From Pseudomonas fluorescens (GTDB taxonomy: Bacteria; Pseudomonadota; Gammaproteobacteria; Pseudomonadales; Pseudomonadaceae), in contig NZ_CP012831.1 in NCBI RefSeq assembly GCF_001307275.1, forward strand, positions 2,108,001 to 2,172,000: DNA of 64,000 nucleotides, given 5' to 3'. The notes under the pieces are model-generated. The model made no database searches. It had not been told where the DNA came from and saw only the letters and a program-made list of their open reading frames with translations. Both the position numbers and the translations under genes were made by a program. Of the stretch, positions 59,981 through 64,000 are shown piece after piece. Position 1 is the stretch's first letter; each line of letters begins with the position of its first letter.

Positions 59981-60948
59981 GCTTCTTCGGGCGGCAGGTC
60001 GAGCAGGCGCCGGGCCATTTGCGCGGCGGCGCGCACCAACGCGTCGGTAATCCCCGGCTCCGAGGCGGCGTGGCCGGCGTCGCGGATCACCTGCAATTCA
60101 CTGTTGGGCCAGTTCTGATGCAGTTCCCAGGCATTGTCCAACGGGCAGATCACATCGTAGCGGCCGTGCACGATGACGCCTGGCAAATGGGCGATCTTGC
60201 CCATGTCGCGAATCAACTGGTTGGGCTCGAGGAAAGCGTTGTTGGTGAAGTAGTGGCATTCGATCCGGGCGATCGACAGCGCCCGCTGCGGCTCGGAGAA
60301 GCGATCGACCACCAGCGGGTTCGGACGCAGGGTGGCGGTACGACCTTCCCAGGTGGACCAGGCCTTGGCCGCGTGCATCTGGGCGATCTGGTCGTTGCCG
60401 GTCAGGCGCTTGTGGAAAGCGCTGAGCAGGTCGTCGCGCTCGTCCAACGGGATCGGTGCGATGTAGTCCTGCCAGTAGTCGGGAAACAGGCGACTGGCAC
60501 CCGCCTGATAAAACCACTCGATTTCCTGCGGACGGCAGAGAAAGATCCCACGCAAGATCAGGCCATGCACCCGCTCTGGATGGGTCTGGGCGTAGGCCAG
60601 GGCCAGGGTCGAGCCCCAGGAACCGCCGAACAGCACCCATTTCTCGATACCCAGGTGCTTGCGGATACGCTCCAGGTCTTCGACCAGATCCCAGGTGGTG
60701 TTGTTTTCCAGGCTGGCGTGGGGGGTGGATCGACCGCAACCGCGCTGGTCGAAGGTGACGATGCGGTACAGGTTCGGATCGAAGTAGCGACGGCTCTGCG
60801 CATCGCAGCCGGCACCCGGGCCGCCGTGAATGAACACCACTGGCAGGCCTTCTGGGGAACCGCTTTCATCGACATAGAGCGTGTGGGTGTCATCGACAGC
60901 CAGATCGTGCCGGGCATGGGGTTTGATCTGCGGGTACAAAGTCTGCAT
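59977..60948 (-). CDS. pip: Proline iminopeptidase
   Basis: 323 aa alpha/beta hydrolase of family S33. It removes N-terminal proline from peptides in the cytoplasm. Motifs: the oxyanion HGGPGAGCD, the nucleophile block [17 protein letters not shown] at about residue 110, the conserved FDQRGCGRS, and a C-terminal DAGHA with the catalytic His. The ATG at 60948 gives the usual 323 aa; a longer frame to 60975 is not needed. Its stop overlaps dtd. Confidence 0.96.
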   Translation of the reverse strand: MQTLYPQIKPHARHDLAVDDTHTLYVDESGSPEGLPVVFIHGGPGAGCDAQSRRYFDPNLYRIVTFDQRGCGRSTPHASLENNTTWDLVEDLERIRKHLGIEKWVLFGGSWGSTLALAYAQTHPERVHGLILRGIFLCRPQEIEWFYQAGASRLFPDYWQDYIAPIPLDERDDLLSAFHKRLTGNDQIAQMHAAKAWSTWEGRTATLRPNPLVVDRFSEPQRALSIARIECHYFTNNAFLEPNQLIRDMGKIAHLPGVIVHGRYDVICPLDNAWELHQNWPNSELQVIRDAGHAASEPGITDALVRAAAQMARRLLDLPPEEA

Positions 60949-61053
60949 TGCGCGCTCCGTAAGGGGTCGAGTCATCCCTGTAGGGACTTCTATTTAGTCT
61001 GCCGTCCGGCATCATAAACCCGAATGACCTTAATGAGCATGTCCCCTGCGCAG

Positions 61054-61965
61054 TCAAAGCATGTCAGCCAGGTACGCCAGCAGCGTGCGATACATCTGAT
61101 CGACCTCCGGCACCTGGCCCCGGCCACGCAGGCAACCGTGGACCAGCCCATTGCCGACATACAGCACGGCGTCTCCCCCTGCGGCGTTCAGCCGCTCGCA
61201 ATAAAGGACGCCGTCGTCGCGCAGTGGATCCCATTGCGCGACAGCAACCAGCGCTGGCGGCAAGCCGTCCAGGTTGTCGGCGAGTAACGGCATGGCATAA
61301 GGCGAAGGACGAGCGCCACCCAGGTACAGCGCCTCATAGCGCTCCAGATCGCGACTGCTCAGGAGCGGGGCATCGAAGCACTCGTGACGCGACGGCAGAT
61401 CCGCAGGGCCACCGAGCGCCGGATAAATCAAGACCTGGGCCCGGGGCAACGGTTGCCCGGCATCGCGCAAGGCCAGGCATAACGCGGCAGCGAGATTGCC
61501 GCCGGCGCTGTCACCGACCACCAGCCGGCGACGAGGGTCTATGGCGAACGGGGCGTCCGCCAAGTGGCGCCAAACCGCGAGGCAATCTTCGAAGCCGGCC
61601 GGAAACGGATGCTCCGGGGCCAGCCGGTAATCCACCGCCACCACCCACGCGCCCAGCTCAGCGGCTAGCTCCATGCAGATGAAGTCATGGGAATCCAGAT
61701 CCCCCACGACCCAACCGCCACCGTGCAGGTAAAGCACGCATGGCCAGCCGGCGAGCGGTGCCGCACGTTGCGGGTAATAGGCCCGCACCGCCACGCCGGC
61801 CAGTTCGAAATCCTCGATGGCCAGCGTCGGCGGGCAAGGTGGAGTGAACGCCCGGCACATCTGGCTGTAGGCCTGGCGCGAACCGACGAGGCTATCGTCC
61901 GGGCTGGTGAAGCTCTGGGTTTTGTCGATGAAAGCTGACATTGCCTGGGAGAGTGGGTAGGTCAT
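61054..61965 (-). CDS. Alpha/beta hydrolase of the hormone-sensitive-lipase (acetyl esterase) family
   Basis: 303 aa. The oxyanion motif HGGGWVVGD and the nucleophile GDSAGGNLAAAL identify the HSL-type esterases. The catalytic Asp is in AQWDPLRDDG and the His in LVHGCLR. It probably hydrolyses short-chain esters; the substrate is unknown. The ATG at 61965 (MTYPLSQAM) is chosen; the frame extends into a palindromic repeat upstream. No operon partner is obvious: 105 bases separate it from pip. Confidence 0.9.
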   Translation of the reverse strand: MTYPLSQAMSAFIDKTQSFTSPDDSLVGSRQAYSQMCRAFTPPCPPTLAIEDFELAGVAVRAYYPQRAAPLAGWPCVLYLHGGGWVVGDLDSHDFICMELAAELGAWVVAVDYRLAPEHPFPAGFEDCLAVWRHLADAPFAIDPRRRLVVGDSAGGNLAAALCLALRDAGQPLPRAQVLIYPALGGPADLPSRHECFDAPLLSSRDLERYEALYLGGARPSPYAMPLLADNLDGLPPALVAVAQWDPLRDDGVLYCERLNAAGGDAVLYVGNGLVHGCLRGRGQVPEVDQMYRTLLAYLADML

Positions 61966-61997
61966 CGTGGTTTGCCGTGGTGTGGCTCGGAGGCTTT

Positions 61998-62092
61998 TGT
62001 GGCGAGGGAGCTTGCTCCCGCTGGGTGGCGCAGCCGCCCCAAGAATCTTGTGAGCGCTGCGCACTCAAGCGGGAGCAAGTTCCCTCGCCACA
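61998..62092. repeat. Long palindromic repeat, second family
   Basis: TGTGGCGAGGGAGCTTGCTCCCGCTGG begins at 61998 and an inverted partner (AGCGGGAGCAAGTTCCCTCGCCACA, one mismatch in the stem) ends at 62092, between the esterase and the binding-protein gene. Confidence 0.85.
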
Positions 62093-62119
62093 GGGGTTAT
62101 CAGTGCCCGGAAAATCGCC

Positions 62120-63067
62120 TCAGTTCTTGAGACTGGCCTGCACCGCCGCCACGCCATCCTTGCCATCGAAACTCGTGACACCCGCCAGCCAGCGCTGAAG
62201 ATCCTCAGGATGCTCGCGCAGCCATTGCCGGGCGACGTCCTGGGGTGTCTTGCGCTCCATGATCGGCACCATCAACTGGCTTTCTTGGGCGGCGGTGAAG
62301 GTGAGGTTTTCCAACAGCCGGCTCACGTTCGGGCAACGCTGGGCGTAGTCCGGCGCGGTCACGATGGAGACGGTCGCGGCGCCTTCGTTCGGACCATAGA
62401 CGTCCTCGCTGCCGGTCAGGTACGTGATGTTCATGTTGATGTTCATCGGGTGCGGGGTCCAGCCGACGAAGACCACGAACTCCTTGCGGTTCACCGCCCG
62501 CTGCACCGCCGCCAGCATGCCTGCTTCACCGGACTCGATCAGCTTGAAATCCTTGAGGCCGAAGTGGTTGGTCTCGATCATGGTCTTGATGGTGGTGTTG
62601 GCACCGCTGCCCGGCTCGATGCCGTAGATCTTGCCGCCAAGCTGATCCTTGAACCGGGCGATGTCGGCAAAGGTCTTGAGCCCCGCCGCCGCCACGTAAT
62701 CCGGTACGGCCAATGTGGCCTGGGCGTCGGCCAGGCTTGGCTTGTCCAGTACCTTCACCTGGTTGGCCGCCAGGAACGGGGCGATGTTCTTGTCCATCGC
62801 CGGCTTCCAATACCCCAGGAAGATGTCGAGCCGCTTGTCGCGGATGCCGGCGAAGATGATCTGTTGCACGGCGCTGGTCTGCTTGCTGTCGTAGCCCAGA
62901 CCGGTGAGCAGCACATCGGCCATGCCGCTGGTGGCGATCACATCGGTCCAGTTGACCACGCCCATGCGGACGGTCTGGCAGGACGCAGGCTCGGCGGCCA
63001 TCGCCCCGGTGCTGAGTAGAACGGTACCGCAGAGGAACGACAGACAGCGTTTGAACAGTCTTTTCAT
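62120..63067 (-). CDS. Choline/betaine-type ABC transporter substrate-binding protein (ChoX-like), orphan
   Basis: 315 aa. A signal peptide (to about residue 25) precedes an OpuAC-type fold. Aromatic-cage candidates are Trp40 with Asp42 (VVNWTD), Trp87 (GYWKP), a Tyr in VPDYVAA and a Trp near residue 205 (FVGWTPHPMN), which resembles the choline-binding box of ChoX. The ligand (choline, betaine or a related quaternary amine) is inferred. No permease or ATPase gene is next to it in the window. Its partner may be encoded elsewhere, or it feeds the HutXWV-like system of the adjacent hut region. The ATG at 63067 gives a normal signal peptide. Confidence 0.85.
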   Translation of the reverse strand: MKRLFKRCLSFLCGTVLLSTGAMAAEPASCQTVRMGVVNWTDVIATSGMADVLLTGLGYDSKQTSAVQQIIFAGIRDKRLDIFLGYWKPAMDKNIAPFLAANQVKVLDKPSLADAQATLAVPDYVAAAGLKTFADIARFKDQLGGKIYGIEPGSGANTTIKTMIETNHFGLKDFKLIESGEAGMLAAVQRAVNRKEFVVFVGWTPHPMNINMNITYLTGSEDVYGPNEGAATVSIVTAPDYAQRCPNVSRLLENLTFTAAQESQLMVPIMERKTPQDVARQWLREHPEDLQRWLAGVTSFDGKDGVAAVQASLKN

Positions 63068-63215
63068 CGCGAGGGTCTCGTGCGGCAGCGGATTATTGTA
63101 GGGCGGTGTCTTGGCGCACCGTGACCGGAACATTACGCAGCGTCGAGGGGGTCAAGATGAACTGTGGCGACTCGGTTTTGCACGGTGGCGACAGGTAGGC
63201 AGGCATGAATGCTTT

Positions 63216-63308
63216 TGTGGCGAGGGAGCTTGCTCCCGCTGGGCTGCGCAGCGGCCCCCAGATTTCACGAGCGCTACGCACTCGAGCGGGAGCAAGCTCC
63301 CTCGCCAC
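63216..63308. repeat. Long palindromic repeat, second family
   Basis: TGTGGCGAGGGAGCTTGCTCCCGCTGG begins at 63216; the inverted partner ends at 63308, 20 bases past the hutG stop. It occupies most of the gap between hutG and the binding-protein gene. Confidence 0.85.
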
Positions 63309-63328
63309 CCAAGCTGCCTTGCCAGGGA

Positions 63329-64000
63329 TTAATGTTTGTAGGTCTTCTGCCCCCACGCCAGGAAACCTTCCAGCAACTCCCTGAGCACCACCTGGGTCGG
63401 CGCCGCCAGATCCGGGCGGTAGTTGAACGGTTCGAATTCTTCCATGTAAGTGCTCTGGCACAGTTCCAGTTGCACGGCGTGGATGTCTTCGGCCGGGTTG
63501 CCGTAGTGCCGCGTGATGTGTCCGCCCTTGAAACGCCCGTTGAGCACATGGGTGAACTGGCCGTGGCGGGCGCAGATGGCTTCGAGCTGGCTGGCCAGGG
63601 TCGGGTCGCAACTGGCACCGTTGAAAGTGCCGAGGTTGAAGTCCGGCAGCTTGCCGTCGAACAGGTGCGGGATCACCGAACGGATCGAGTGGGCGTCGAA
63701 CAGCAAGGCGTAGCCGAACTCGGCCTTGAGCCGCGCCAGTTCCTGCCGCAGTGCTTGGTGGTACGGCATCCAGACCTGCTGCAGATACGTCGCCCGTTCC
63801 TCGGCCGACGGTTCCAGCCCTTCGCGAAACAACGGCACGCCATCGAACAGCGTCGCCGGGTACAAACCGGTGGTGGCGCCGACGTACATCGGCTTGTCAT
63901 CGGAGGGGCGATTCAGGTCGACGACGAACCGTGAATACTCGGCGGCCAGGGTGCTGGCGCCCAACTCATTGGCGAACTCATAGAGCTGGGGAATGTGCCA
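63329..64000 (-). CDS. hutG: N-formylglutamate deformylase (5' end beyond window)
   Basis: Partial; 223 codons are visible, ending at TAA 63329-63331. It hydrolyses N-formylglutamate to glutamate and formate, the last step of the five-step histidine degradation route. Visible family text: WHIPQLYEF, SRFVVDLNRP, GLYPATLFDG, LLFDAHSIRSVIPHLFDGKLPDFNLGTFNGASC, and GHITRHYGNP with likely metal and substrate ligands. The frame stays open through the right edge (position 64000 is the first base of a Trp codon). The rest of the hut operon should lie outside to the right. Confidence 0.95.
   Translation of the reverse strand, partial: WHIPQLYEFANELGASTLAAEYSRFVVDLNRPSDDKPMYVGATTGLYPATLFDGVPLFREGLEPSAEERATYLQQVWMPYHQALRQELARLKAEFGYALLFDAHSIRSVIPHLFDGKLPDFNLGTFNGASCDPTLASQLEAICARHGQFTHVLNGRFKGGHITRHYGNPAEDIHAVQLELCQSTYMEEFEPFNYRPDLAAPTQVVLRELLEGFLAWGQKTYKH

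Overview
This window reads as a stretch of chromosome from a Pseudomonas of the fluorescens group. The grounds are the GC-rich coding sequence, the gene order (hemE-gltDB-SPOR ATPase-aroBK-pilQPONM // ponA-maeB-nuclease-rpmE-priA-argS-SPOR-hslVU-DUF971-phaC1ZC2D-phaFI-ubiEJB-hisIE-tatABC-rsmE-mcp-opgHG-dtd-pip), which as I recall it matches the conserved Pseudomonas core, the medium-chain PHA cluster with two class II synthases, and many fluorescens-type REP palindromes (core GTGGGAGCGAGCTTGCTCGC). No tRNA, rRNA, CRISPR array, transposase or prophage gene was seen.

Layout. (1) 1-8001, all minus strand: the first part of a type II secretion operon (gspC, D, E, F, G and a cut-off gspH). It is preceded by a four-helix cytochrome b561-like gene and a secreted AA10 lytic polysaccharide monooxygenase (LPMO). 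This is the main accessory-looking block and is bounded on its upstream side by an AT-rich gap. (2) 8.3-19.3 kb, minus: hemE, glutamate synthase gltD/gltB, a DamX-like ATPase with a SPOR domain, aroB and aroK. (3) 19.3-24.2 kb, minus: the type IV pilus alignment and secretin genes pilM-N-O-P-Q, divergent from the ponA penicillin-binding protein gene. (4) 26.9-37 kb: malic enzyme, a thermonuclease-like protein, L31, PriA, ArgS, an FtsN-like SPOR protein and the HslVU protease. (5) 37.1-45.2 kb: the PHA system, with DUF971, phaC1-phaZ-phaC2-phaD on plus and phaI-phaF plus a small granule-region protein on minus. (6) 45.3-51.4 kb, plus: a compact run ubiE-ubiJ-ubiB-hisI-hisE-tatA-tatB-tatC-rsmE with several overlaps. 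(7) 51.5-53.4 kb: a chemoreceptor of the helical bimodular type. (8) 53.4-54.9 kb: a gene-poor block with a 205-bp tandem REP array, a large palindromic element and a DUF6124-like gene remnant. (9) 54.9-64 kb, minus: opgGH (periplasmic glucans), dtd, pip, an HSL-type esterase, an orphan choline/betaine-type binding protein and the 3' part of hutG.

Most genes are ordinary core genes. The observations most worth a second look are the LPMO/cytochrome b561/T2SS linkage, Hfq/Crc-like A-rich motifs at the starts of the LPMO and phaC1 genes, an intrinsic terminator embedded in the first codons of the nuclease gene after rpmE, the 205-bp REP array, and the orphan ligand-binding protein beside hutG. 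I found no clear candidate for a wholly new system. All family assignments were made by eye from translated motifs; no database search was run.
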